Positions 44,635-53,186 of a DNA stretch of 59,220 nt are shown piece after piece. The notes below the pieces were generated by a model. The model searched no databases, was not told where the DNA came from, and worked only from the letters and a program-made list of their open reading frames with translations. Position 1 is the stretch's first letter. Every line of letters begins with the position of its first letter. This stretch comes from an uncultured Bacteroidales bacterium (GTDB taxonomy: Bacteria; Bacteroidota; Bacteroidia; Bacteroidales; WCHB1-69), in NCBI GenBank assembly GCA_937949745.1, contig CALECM010000039.1:1-59220 (forward strand), read 5' to 3'. A program made the position numbers and the translations under genes.

Positions 44635-47600
44635 ATGATACTGCAGCAAACAATCGATCAGATAAAACAATCCGCCGATATCGTTGAAGTGATAGGCGAT
44701 TTTATTACCCTAAAACGACAGGGCGCTAATTTTGTGGGGCTATGCCCTTTTCATGACGACCGTTCTCCATCTCTCCTGGTAAGCCCGCGGCTTGGTATTT
44801 TTAAATGTTTTGTGTGTGAATCCAAAGGCGATGCCATTTCATTCCTGCAGCAGCATGAAGGGATGAGTTATCCGGAGGCCTTATTGTATCTGGCGGAAAA
44901 ATATAATATAGAGGTTAAGCAGACTGATTTATCCCGGGACCAGCAAGAGAAATTGTCCGAAAAAGAATCCCTGCAGATTTTAAATAAGTTTGCCGCTGAT
45001 TACTTCCGGGTGAATATCAAAGCAGAAAATGCCCGCAATTATTTACGCAAACGTGGATTGAAAGATACCACCTTAAATGAATTCGGAATCGGGTATGCAC
45101 CCGACGACTGGAAGGGTCTCGAAAAAATAGCCCTTTCATCCGGATATAATAAGGACCAGCTGCTGGCAGCTTCCCTTCTTTCAAAATCCGAGAAGGGCAA
45201 TACCTATGATTTCTTTAAGAACCGGATCATTTTTCCATATCAGGATCTTTCCGGTCATGTTATTGGTTTTTCTGGGAGGGATATCTCGGGTGGTGAAGTG
45301 GCCAAATATAAAAATTCATCAGAAACAGCCCTTTTCAATAAGAGCAAAATCCTTTATGGTATATATCAGGCAAAACAGCATATCATTAAGCAAAATGAAT
45401 GCCTGGTGGTGGAAGGCCACATCGATGTATTATCATTAAGCCATTTGGGAATAAAGAACGTGGTCGCCGGATCCGGAACCTCTTTTAGTCGCGAGCAGGT
45501 CATGATGATTAAAAGATTCACCGAAAATGTAGTGCTCATATATGATGGTGATCCGGCCGGCACAAAAGCTGCGCTTCGTAATATTGATATATTCGTGGAA
45601 GCCGGCATGAAGGTCCGGGCTATATCTCTTCCTGATGGAGTGGATCCCGATGACTTTTGCAAGAACAAAACTGCTAGCCAGGTAAAAGAATTTTTCAAAA
45701 AAAACAGGAAAGATATTCTCAGGTTTATATATGAAGCTCTGGGCGGGGATTCTGTAAGTGATCTTATAGAACGAACCGAGATGATTAAATCAATCGTTTC
45801 GACGGTTCTTAAGGTAACAGATGCCACTCTTCGAAATGCCTATATTTCAGAACTTAAAACAGGTTATCAAATCCCGGCTGAAAGCATTGATGAAATCCTG
45901 GCAAAATCCAGGGAGGAGAACAAGCACCTGGAGGTGGCAAAAAACGGATGGCTGGGTCTGGAGTTTGCACGGGATGCCATTCGGGAGAATGATAAAGTCA
46001 ACATAACTTTCGACCGGAAAACACTTCTTTCCCGGCAGGCCAACGACGAAGAAAATACCATTTGTTTTGAGGGTAAATTAAATGAGGTATATCTTCAGGA
46101 AATCAATGTGCTCACAACCAATGTTTTTTTTGTTGACCCCTTTTCTTTGTACGATAAAAAAAATAGGCCAACCGATCAGGTATTATTCCTAAAGCAACTT
46201 TTCCGATACAGGATCAATATCACCTGCCAAGACATTAATGACGACGAGATATCTTTCTATGACCAGTATGTGAGCCTGAGCGCTCAGTATATTGCTGATA
46301 ATCCCGGTAATGATATGCTGGTAAAAAGAACTATCGAGGATGTGGCAGAACTTTTATCTCAAGAAAACGAGTCATTTCGCTCGATGAAAATATCATCTAC
46401 CATTAATCAGCTCGGACTTACCAAAGCCGCTTTTGATAAAATACTAAAACCATATATTGAAAAGAACCGTACCCGGGTTGGAATGTCCATGAATGGCATT
46501 ATCAGTGAAGGAGAAATACTCACCTTCGATCCTGACCGTCTTCCGGAATATGTGGACATGAAATTCTTTAACCGGTACGGGTTCTTTGCGGCGCAAAATT
46601 CAAAAGGAATAAAAATTGGGTATGTGTTCCGGAACAACCATGGCGGACTTATGCCGGTTGGAAATTTCTATATAGAACCTTTGTTTCATATATACTCCAT
46701 TGATGCCGAAAAAAACAAACGTGTTATGAAGATCAATAACGGGATCCTTAACCGTAGTTTTTTCATCGAGATGAAGTCAGATATTATGATCGATCTGACA
46801 GCTTTCAAGAAAGCCTTATTTCGGGAAGGAAGCAATCTATTCACCAACTGTACCTCGGGAATGTGGGAAAGTATATTATCATCATACGGGGATAGTTTCC
46901 CTACGGCATACGAGCTCACTGAATTCGGCCAGCAACACGAAGGATTTTACGCCTTCAGCAATGCCATTTTCAGCCATGGGCAGGTTAAATACACTGATGA
47001 ATTCGGGCTTGTGGAACACGATAAGAAACTGTATTACTCTCCGGCATTCAGCAAGATCTACAGCGGGCTGAGAAAGAGCGATGACAAATATGAGAATGAC
47101 CGGTATTTTGTTTACAACGAATCCCAGAAAACGGACTTCAAGACCTGGGCTGAGCTCATGGACCAGGTATACTATATCAATGATAATGGAAAGTGGGCAT
47201 TGATCTTTGCCATTATGGCTTCTTTCCGATCTGTGATTTACCCCATTGACAGGCTATTTACCGCGCCTTTTTTTACCGGACCTACCAGCTCGGGGAAATC
47301 CCAGGTGGCGATCAGTATCAGGTCTTTATTTATGAAAAGAGATGCACCATTATTCAACCTAAACTCAGGAACGGATGCGGCTTTCTTTACCTCCCTTGAA
47401 CGCTACAGGGACGTTCCTGTGGTCTTTGAGGAGTATAATGACCACACGATTAGTGATGCCAAATTCCAGGGCTTAAAAGCCGCCGTATACGATGGGGAAG
47501 GAAAACAAAAAAGGAAGGATATCAGCAGCAAGGATATTGATATTTCTAAAGTAAATGCGGTGCCGGTAATCCTGGGTCAGGAATCCCCGGAGCGTGATGA

Positions 47601-48498
47601 CGGCAGCCTCTTCAACCGTTGCGTAATTTGCGTGGTGCCCAAAAATGAAGCCTGGACAGAAGATCAAACCCAGCGTTTCCAGCAGTTAAAAGAACGAGAG
47701 ATATCAGGACTGACTAATATCCTGGTTGAGATCCTGCGTTTCCGGCCGATGGTTGAGAAACATTATAAGGATCTCCAGCGCCAAACATATAAGGATCTCC
47801 GGAACTCTCTCCTTGAATCGGGTAATAATGTAGAAAACCGTTTAATCAATACCATTTCACTTTTTGTGACCATGGTAAGGCTCATCGAAAACCATATTCC
47901 GGATCTGAAGCTCCCTTTTACCTACGATGAGTTTTTTTCACTTGCCCAGGACAAAATAATTGCTCAAAGCGAAACCATTCAATCTGCAAACCGGCTTGCT
48001 GTCTTTTTTGAAAGCCTTGAAACATTGATGTTAAGGGAGAAAATCCTTGTTGGCCGGGATTTCAAAATAGAACCGGTTTCCAAAATTACACTTCAGGTTA
48101 ATAAAACCAAAAGCGAAGAAAAGGTATTTCCGGATTTCAAGAAAGTACTGTTCATCCGGATTAATAATATTCATCCCCATTATATGGATCTCCACAGGGG
48201 GGAAGCCTTAAAACGGCAAAATCTTACCTCATATCTGGAAGAACATGAAGCGTTCATCGGTCAGGTAAAATCCACGCGTTTCCAGTGGGAGGAATTTGCT
48301 CGGGAAGAAACCGGTGGCGCGGTATCATTCGTTAAGAAAAAACCATCATCCAATACTTCAGCGCTATGTTTTGACTATGATAAACTGAAAGAAATGGTGG
48401 ATATCGATCTTGAGAAGTATAAAATGGATGATTATAATCCGGCAATAAATGTCAACGACGAAGACCCGGTGATTTTACAATCAGAAATGGAATTCTAA
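44635..48498 (+). CDS. Fused DnaG-type primase and P-loop helicase
   Basis: 1,287-residue replication protein. The N-terminal third is a complete DnaG-type primase. Its CHC2 zinc site is C37, H40, C58, C61 (LCPFHDDRSPS, FKCFVC). The RNA polymerase core follows, then a Toprim motif with E260 (VVEGHIDVLS) and D304/D306 (YDGDPAGTKAA). Residues about 430-860 are not recognised. A P-loop ATPase follows, with Walker A GPTSSGKS (882-889) and acidic VVFEEYND (E932/E933), then FNRCVICV and a helical tail. It would prime and unwind DNA at phage replication forks. The order primase then helicase, with a large unknown middle, is unusual compared with T7-type gp4. Confidence 0.88.
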   Translation: MILQQTIDQIKQSADIVEVIGDFITLKRQGANFVGLCPFHDDRSPSLLVSPRLGIFKCFVCESKGDAISFLQQHEGMSYPEALLYLAEKYNIEVKQTDLSRDQQEKLSEKESLQILNKFAADYFRVNIKAENARNYLRKRGLKDTTLNEFGIGYAPDDWKGLEKIALSSGYNKDQLLAASLLSKSEKGNTYDFFKNRIIFPYQDLSGHVIGFSGRDISGGEVAKYKNSSETALFNKSKILYGIYQAKQHIIKQNECLVVEGHIDVLSLSHLGIKNVVAGSGTSFSREQVMMIKRFTENVVLIYDGDPAGTKAALRNIDIFVEAGMKVRAISLPDGVDPDDFCKNKTASQVKEFFKKNRKDILRFIYEALGGDSVSDLIERTEMIKSIVSTVLKVTDATLRNAYISELKTGYQIPAESIDEILAKSREENKHLEVAKNGWLGLEFARDAIRENDKVNITFDRKTLLSRQANDEENTICFEGKLNEVYLQEINVLTTNVFFVDPFSLYDKKNRPTDQVLFLKQLFRYRINITCQDINDDEISFYDQYVSLSAQYIADNPGNDMLVKRTIEDVAELLSQENESFRSMKISSTINQLGLTKAAFDKILKPYIEKNRTRVGMSMNGIISEGEILTFDPDRLPEYVDMKFFNRYGFFAAQNSKGIKIGYVFRNNHGGLMPVGNFYIEPLFHIYSIDAEKNKRVMKINNGILNRSFFIEMKSDIMIDLTAFKKALFREGSNLFTNCTSGMWESILSSYGDSFPTAYELTEFGQQHEGFYAFSNAIFSHGQVKYTDEFGLVEHDKKLYYSPAFSKIYSGLRKSDDKYENDRYFVYNESQKTDFKTWAELMDQVYYINDNGKWALIFAIMASFRSVIYPIDRLFTAPFFTGPTSSGKSQVAISIRSLFMKRDAPLFNLNSGTDAAFFTSLERYRDVPVVFEEYNDHTISDAKFQGLKAAVYDGEGKQKRKDISSKDIDISKVNAVPVILGQESPERDDGSLFNRCVICVVPKNEAWTEDQTQRFQQLKEREISGLTNILVEILRFRPMVEKHYKDLQRQTYKDLRNSLLESGNNVENRLINTISLFVTMVRLIENHIPDLKLPFTYDEFFSLAQDKIIAQSETIQSANRLAVFFESLETLMLREKILVGRDFKIEPVSKITLQVNKTKSEEKVFPDFKKVLFIRINNIHPHYMDLHRGEALKRQNLTSYLEEHEAFIGQVKSTRFQWEEFAREETGGAVSFVKKKPSSNTSALCFDYDKLKEMVDIDLEKYKMDDYNPAINVNDEDPVILQSEMEF

Positions 48499-48527
48499 CA
48501 AATCTTAGTATTTGGAGAATAATTGAA

Positions 48528-48587
48528 ATGAGAGCTGTGAATATCCGGGAGCCCGTGCAATGGCCGAGCAATGGACAGAATTTATAA
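48528..48587 (+). CDS. Possible tiny ORF (19 aa)
   Basis: ATG followed by 18 codons (MRAVNIREPVQWPSNGQNL) in the 133-base gap after the primase gene. It may be a leader peptide or a fragment of a lost gene; no supporting signal beyond the open frame. Confidence 0.2.
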   Translation: MRAVNIREPVQWPSNGQNL

Positions 48588-48631
48588 GGAATCAAAAATC
48601 GGATTCACATTACCCACTAATATATTAAATA

Positions 48632-49156
48632 ATGGATTTAACTTTTGAAAGGGGTATTAATACAACAAATGAATGGTATACTCCACCTAATATTATAAGA
48701 TCTTTGGGCGAGTTTGATTTAGATCCCTGTACATCGGAGATTGCCTACTCATTGAATAAATCTGCAAAATGCTACTATACTAAAGATGACGATGGGTTGA
48801 GTAGAGAATGGTTTGGTCGTGTTTGGCTGAATCCGCCTTATTCGAATCCAACAATTTATCATTTCCTTGAAAAAATGGCTGCTCATAATAATGGAATAGC
48901 CTTATTGTTTAATCGATGCGACAACAAGATGTTTCGAGATATTATTTTTCCTAATGCCGATAGTATATTCTTTTTATCTGGGAGAATTCATTTTTTCAGA
49001 GAAGATGGCAAGAAAGGCGGTCAACCTGGTTGCGGATCAATATTTGTAGCGTTTGGGGATGAAAATACAAAATCCATTTTAAAATCGGGTTTAAAGGGCG
49101 AATTAATGATACCATACAAAAGGAAGAAAATAGGCATCCAGCAGCAATTATTTTAG
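48632..49156 (+). CDS. Phage DNA N6-adenine methyltransferase (Dam type)
   Basis: 174-residue enzyme of the phage DNA N6-adenine-methyltransferase family. It has the typical NEWYTPPNIIRSLGEFDLDPC start, the catalytic NPPY at 67-70 (VWLNPPYSNP) and the GRIHFF segment. It should methylate adenines in phage or host DNA, giving protection from restriction or marking the origin. It is noticeably AT-richer than the primase gene before it and 3 bases from the next gene, so the two probably form a pair. Confidence 0.88.
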   Translation: MDLTFERGINTTNEWYTPPNIIRSLGEFDLDPCTSEIAYSLNKSAKCYYTKDDDGLSREWFGRVWLNPPYSNPTIYHFLEKMAAHNNGIALLFNRCDNKMFRDIIFPNADSIFFLSGRIHFFREDGKKGGQPGCGSIFVAFGDENTKSILKSGLKGELMIPYKRKKIGIQQQLF

Positions 49157-49159
49157 TGA

Positions 49160-49918
49160 ATGAAAAAATTTATATCATTTTCTGGCGGCATTGAAAGCTG
49201 TACAATGGCTTTAATATGGGGTGGTATTGCCGATGCAATATTTGCAGATACCGGAACAGAGCATCATGAGATGTATGAGCACATTAGAACGGTGGAATGT
49301 AAAATAAGGAAATTTCACCCTGATTTTAAAATTATCATAGTTAAGAATGAAAGATATTCGAGCCTTAAGGATGCTATAGTTGAAATGAAATTCTTTCCTT
49401 CTCCCAGTGCTCGTTACTGTACTAGAGAATTTAAAATTAAGCCTATTGATAATTATTTAAGGCAATTTGAAAGCGAAGGAGTGGAATTGATGATTGGATT
49501 AAATTATGATGAAATCGATAAAAGAACGGGGAATCATGGACTGCTTCCATTTGTAAATTACTCATATCCTTTAGCTGAAAATGGACTTAACCGGAATGCA
49601 TGTATGGTGATTTTAAAAAAATCTGGTTTATATCCTAACTTTCCTCCCTATATGCAAAGAGGGGGATGCTATATGTGTTTTTATAAAAGTAAAAAAGAGT
49701 TTGAGGCTATGGCAATACTTGACGATGCTACATTTGATAAAATTATTGATTTGGAAGATTGTATCCAAGATCAAAGGGTCGAACATTATCATGTTATTCC
49801 TGGAATTCAAAATTTGAGAGAATTTAAAAATCAAGCGAAAGCTATTTTATTTAAGCCAGAAGAAATGTATGGAAATATTGAATTGCAAAGTCCTTGTGGA
49901 GTATTTTGTAATAGATAA
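49160..49918 (+). CDS. PAPS-reductase-like ATP pyrophosphatase
   Basis: 252-residue protein of the PAPS reductase / N-type ATP-pyrophosphatase superfamily. It has SGGIES (8-13) as the PP-loop, FADTGTEHHEMY, and RYCTREFKIKP (85-95). Later cysteines (GGCYMCFYKSKKEF and SPCGVFC near the end) could hold a metal or Fe-S cluster. Members of this group sulfurate, activate or reduce substrates in nucleotide and nucleic-acid modification. Phage copies are often next to methylases, as here, so DNA modification is the likely context; the actual reaction is unknown. Confidence 0.8.
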   Translation: MKKFISFSGGIESCTMALIWGGIADAIFADTGTEHHEMYEHIRTVECKIRKFHPDFKIIIVKNERYSSLKDAIVEMKFFPSPSARYCTREFKIKPIDNYLRQFESEGVELMIGLNYDEIDKRTGNHGLLPFVNYSYPLAENGLNRNACMVILKKSGLYPNFPPYMQRGGCYMCFYKSKKEFEAMAILDDATFDKIIDLEDCIQDQRVEHYHVIPGIQNLREFKNQAKAILFKPEEMYGNIELQSPCGVFCNR

Positions 49919-50036
49919 ATATAACCAGTTTAATAAACCACCAACACCTCCGAAGATTTACATAAAATAAACTAATTGCCGAAAATTCATTTTTTTGCGT
50001 TTGGTTATTTCCTATAATTTATTTGGATAAAAATAG

Positions 50037-50058
50037 TATCAACGTCATTTTGTTGATA
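50037..50058. promoter_or_regulatory. Dyad upstream of the abiH promoter
   Basis: Perfect 7-bp arms TATCAAC (50037-50043) and GTTGATA (50052-50058) with an 8-base spacer, 30 bases before the -7 box. Candidate operator or a hairpin of the upstream transcript. Confidence 0.4.
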
Positions 50059-50087
50059 TTACATTATTGTTTTTTCATTTTTTAATA

Positions 50088-50095
50088 TATTTTTG
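50088..50095 (+). promoter_or_regulatory. Own promoter of the AbiH gene (TTG-N18-TATTTTTG)
   Basis: TATTTTTG matches TAnnTTTG. A TTG at 50067-50069 lies 18 bases upstream, close to the usual 19-20 base spacing for the -33 box. Best promoter candidate in the prophage and consistent with expression in the lysogen. Confidence 0.6.
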
Positions 50096-50111
50096 CCATA
50101 AAGATTTAGAA

Positions 50112-51425
50112 ATGAACAGAATTATTTTAATTGGCAATGGATTTGATTTAGCGCATGGTTTAAAATCTAGTTATAATGATTTTTTGATAAATCTTTGGTC
50201 TCAAATTTTAAAAGAAATTACATTTAAACCAAATACTAGTCATCATATAGGATCACATAGCATGGTCAATGTTTCTATAGCAAATGAAAATTTTTATAAA
50301 TTTAATACAGTTAAAAATTATCAAGGTTTCAAAAGTGTTTTTTGTGTAAATGAAACTAACTGGTCATCGAAATTCAGAAATAAATTTTTATATGCTATAA
50401 CCGAAGAAAATCTCAAAACATGGTATGATGTAGAAGAAATTTACTATGAATTACTTTGTAATTGTTCCAAATTAACAAGCAGAAAGTTAAAAAGTGAAAT
50501 CAAGAAAATCAATATTACTATAAATAAATTAAATGATGATTTCAAAGATATCCAAAATCGTTTGGAACTCTATTTAAATGATATACAAAAAGAGTATGAA
50601 GAAAATGAGGATATTATAAAAAGACAGGATGAAATATATGAACATATATATTCTCAATTTAATAAAAATGATTTCACAACAGAAGGATATGAATTAATTT
50701 CAAATGATGAATATTCACAATTTCAGACCTATTTAAAATACGGTTATCATAATCCTAGTAATCCATTTGATGAAGAAACAAAAATGAAGTATAAAGAATT
50801 ACAGTTTTATGGTAATTATGAAAACCGTGAATATTTTCAAAGACAGTTAAACCTTCATCCTTATAATTTTGATTTACTGCCTGATAATATAATGTTTTTG
50901 AATTTTAATTATACTTTAACTGATAAATATTATGATAATCCTATTCATGCTACCACAAAGAATATTAAAACCACAAAAGTGCATATTCATGGGGAGCTAA
51001 ATAATCAAAAAAATCCCATTATTTTTGGTTATGGAGATGAACTATGTGATAGATATAATGAACTGGAAAAACTCAAAGATAATCATTATCTGGAAAACAT
51101 AAAATCAATTAAGTATCTCAATACAGATAATTATAAGAAAGTTCTAAGTTTTATAGATTCGGAACCTTATCAGATCTTTATTTTTGGTCATTCATGTGGT
51201 AATTCCGACAGAACATTATTGAATACATTATTTGAACATGAAAATTGTTATTCAATAAAGCCATTTTATTATAAGTGGGATGAAACTGATGAAAATGGTA
51301 AAACAGAAAGCAATGATAACTATAGTGATATGGTACGTAATATATCAAGATGTTTTGATAAAAAATCAATGATGAGAAAAAAGGTAGTCGACAAAACACA
51401 TTGTCAACCTTTACGTAGTATATAA
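50112..51425 (+). CDS. AbiH-family abortive-infection protein
   Basis: 437-residue protein of the AbiH family (first known from lactococcal phage-defence plasmids). The N-terminal MNRIILIGNGFDLAHGLKSSYNDFL and the C-terminal IFGHSCGNSDRTLL are the hallmarks. The middle is long, helical and charged. The start is ATG 50112 at the conserved MNRIILIGNGFD, not the ATG at 50067. Strong AT bias, its own promoter and its position between modules mark it as a prophage cargo gene. It probably kills or arrests the lysogen when another phage infects; the trigger is unknown for the family. Confidence 0.87.
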   Translation: MNRIILIGNGFDLAHGLKSSYNDFLINLWSQILKEITFKPNTSHHIGSHSMVNVSIANENFYKFNTVKNYQGFKSVFCVNETNWSSKFRNKFLYAITEENLKTWYDVEEIYYELLCNCSKLTSRKLKSEIKKINITINKLNDDFKDIQNRLELYLNDIQKEYEENEDIIKRQDEIYEHIYSQFNKNDFTTEGYELISNDEYSQFQTYLKYGYHNPSNPFDEETKMKYKELQFYGNYENREYFQRQLNLHPYNFDLLPDNIMFLNFNYTLTDKYYDNPIHATTKNIKTTKVHIHGELNNQKNPIIFGYGDELCDRYNELEKLKDNHYLENIKSIKYLNTDNYKKVLSFIDSEPYQIFIFGHSCGNSDRTLLNTLFEHENCYSIKPFYYKWDETDENGKTESNDNYSDMVRNISRCFDKKSMMRKKVVDKTHCQPLRSI

Positions 51426-51582
51426 TTATTCCAACCGCGATTCCACAATCTCTTTCTTTATCTTGTAGTTTTAAATAGTATTATAACAATTGTAAACTAT
51501 TTATGTATTGTAATTTATTGTTAATTTTCCCCGCACCCCTTTTTTTAAAAAAACAAAACTTCTGAGCGCGAAGCCAAAAACC

Positions 51583-51934
51583 GGTTCCAACAGTCCAACA
51601 GTCCAACAAATTAAAGTACAACTTTAAATAATCTATATATTATATTGATATTTAAATTATTATATTTGTATTATGTATTTTAACTTTAGGAAAATCTTGT
51701 TGGAACCTGTTGGAAACAGTATGAAATGGGGTCATTTTTGTTGGAAACAGGATTTTAGTCATTTTTTCCTGGTTCCAACAAAACCGCTCCAAAAAGGGGC
51801 TGTTTCCAACAAAATCGGGCTGTTTCCAACAACTTTCCAACGAATGTTAAATGTTATTAACACCGATTATCAATGCTTTAAGTCAAAATATAACATAAAA
51901 TTAAATTTTGTTGGACTGTTGGAACGTTGGAACC
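51583..51934. repeat. 13-copy TCCAACA / TGTTGGA array, candidate iterons or operator
   Basis: Forward TCCAACA at 51586, 51594, 51602, 51774, 51805, 51825 and 51836 (last one TCCAACG). Inverted TGTTGGA at 51698, 51708, 51739, 51909, 51917 and 51925 (last one CGTTGGA). Both ends are triplets with an exact 8-base period, and the two outer triplets are inverted copies of each other (26 of 28 bases from GGTTCC to ACAAA). An AT-rich stretch lies inside the left half. Confidence 0.85.
51661..51668 (+). promoter_or_regulatory. Possible -7 box (TATATTTG) for the late genes
   Basis: TAnnTTTG match within the AT-rich part of the array region, upstream of the head genes. TGTTGGA sites at 51698 and 51708 would lie just downstream of the transcription start, where a bound protein could block it. 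Confidence 0.35.
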
Positions 51935-52031
51935 AAAAAATCAAGGCTCCGACCAAAAAAATGCAAACCGCGTTAAAAAGAACTTAATTTCTATTCCCGT
52001 CAAAACTTCACGAATTGTTAAATCTTAAATC

Positions 52032-52601
52032 ATGGAAGACAAAAAAACCGTAACTATAAGATTAAAACCTTACCTCCAGGAATTCTATACTGGTATTTCC
52101 GGATCCACAAAAGCGAATTCATCCCTGCGGAGCTTCCTGGGATCCATCATCATCCTTTTTATAGAAAGAATACCCAGGGATTATACACCCAAACTTTATA
52201 CCGGGGAACAATATTTTGATGTAGAGTTAAAACACTACAGCCACCACACAGGCCCTGATATCCGCGGTAATGTCTATATCAATGAATTTCACTTCCCTAA
52301 AATCGAAAGGTGCCTGATGGAATATTTCGACTCCATATTCTTTACTTTTATGGATCAGTGGACCTCAAACCGTACATATAGTAAAAGCAGGGTTTCCAAT
52401 CCCAAAGTGAATGACGGGATTTTAGTATTTTGCCGGCAGCATAAAATAAATTATGCCAGGTATTTCGAATGCCTAAAGAAAAAGTACTATCGGGAAAGAA
52501 ACCAGAGAATGAAACTAAAGAATAATTCCAGCAACACCATTGAGGAATTCATACCTACCCAGGTACAAAATTATGTGCAGTTAATCATGAAATTTGAATA
52601 A
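52032..52601 (+). CDS. Hypothetical prophage protein before the head genes
   Basis: 189-residue soluble protein, not recognised. It starts MEDKKTVTIRLKPYLQEF, with a pattern reminiscent of ribbon-helix-helix N-termini (KKTVTIRLKPYLQEFY, SLRSFLGSII), and ends in a basic helix (KKKYYRERNQRMKLKNN). As first gene after the heptamer array it could be a DNA-binding regulator of that array; this is inference from place and charge only. Confidence 0.65.
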   Translation: MEDKKTVTIRLKPYLQEFYTGISGSTKANSSLRSFLGSIIILFIERIPRDYTPKLYTGEQYFDVELKHYSHHTGPDIRGNVYINEFHFPKIERCLMEYFDSIFFTFMDQWTSNRTYSKSRVSNPKVNDGILVFCRQHKINYARYFECLKKKYYRERNQRMKLKNNSSNTIEEFIPTQVQNYVQLIMKFE

Positions 52602-52664
52602 ATTTTCCAATAATAAGTCACGATTTCAGGACTTTAAATTTTAACCTCAAAAACACTATATATT

Positions 52665-53123
52665 ATGGATAACATATCTGGATTTATCGCTGCAGAAATG
52701 ATCGCCATCCCCGATATAGCAGCCATTGTGATCAATTTGCAGCAATCCCGTGCAAATATTCAATTATCATCCGGTTTCACTCCTGTTAAGATTCCATACC
52801 AAGGAACGGAGTTGACAGGTAAATTCACCCCGGCTATTCAAAATGGCCTTCAAACCGTGGACCATTCTGTATCCGTCCGGATACCACATTATAAGATTAC
52901 CGACGAGTTAAACAACTATTTGAATAATTTTAAGGTTAATGGAGGTGTTTTACTGCTATCCGATACGGATAACAAGGTATGGGTAAGTGGTAGCCTGGAT
53001 GCACCTCTCACCCTCGAATATGAAAACCGGATAGGGGATGATCAAACCTCGTTCAGGGGTTATGTGTTAAATTTTAATGCCGTATTAACCCATAGCATCT
53101 TATATTATTATCCATTACAGTAA
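52665..53123 (+). CDS. Putative phage structural protein (152 aa)
   Basis: Unrecognised beta-rich protein (VSVRIPHYKITDELNNYLNNF, then GGVLLLSDTDNKVWVSGSLDAPL). Size and position directly before the head protease suggest a head or neck component. The start at ATG 52665 follows a 63-base gap. Confidence 0.6.
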   Translation: MDNISGFIAAEMIAIPDIAAIVINLQQSRANIQLSSGFTPVKIPYQGTELTGKFTPAIQNGLQTVDHSVSVRIPHYKITDELNNYLNNFKVNGGVLLLSDTDNKVWVSGSLDAPLTLEYENRIGDDQTSFRGYVLNFNAVLTHSILYYYPLQ

Positions 53124-53186
53124 TAAATAAGTCCTTTGTTGTGGCATTTTGAGGTGGTTAATTTGTATATTCAAATTCCAATACCT

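Larger units (their letters stand above)
51426..52031. other. Non-coding region with heptamer array and AT-rich core
   Basis: 606 bases without a credible gene. From about 51,426 to 51,580 it is AT-rich sequence with an oligo-T/A stretch. From 51,583 to 51,934 it carries the TCCAACA/TGTTGGA array and an almost GC-free stretch (about 51,609-51,690). From 51,935 to 52,031 is the leader of the next gene. It separates early/cargo genes from the head genes. Confidence 0.75.

Noticed and set aside
51652..51840. Minus-strand ORF in the heptamer array
   Set aside because: Same reason: formed by the inverted repeats.
51583..51934. CRISPR array
   Set aside because: Units are too short (7-8 bases), occur in both orientations and have irregular spacing; no cas genes in the window.
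51673..51987. 104-codon plus-strand ORF in the heptamer array
   Set aside because: Its codons are made of the TTCCAACA/TGTTGGAA repeats and the reading has no protein-like pattern.
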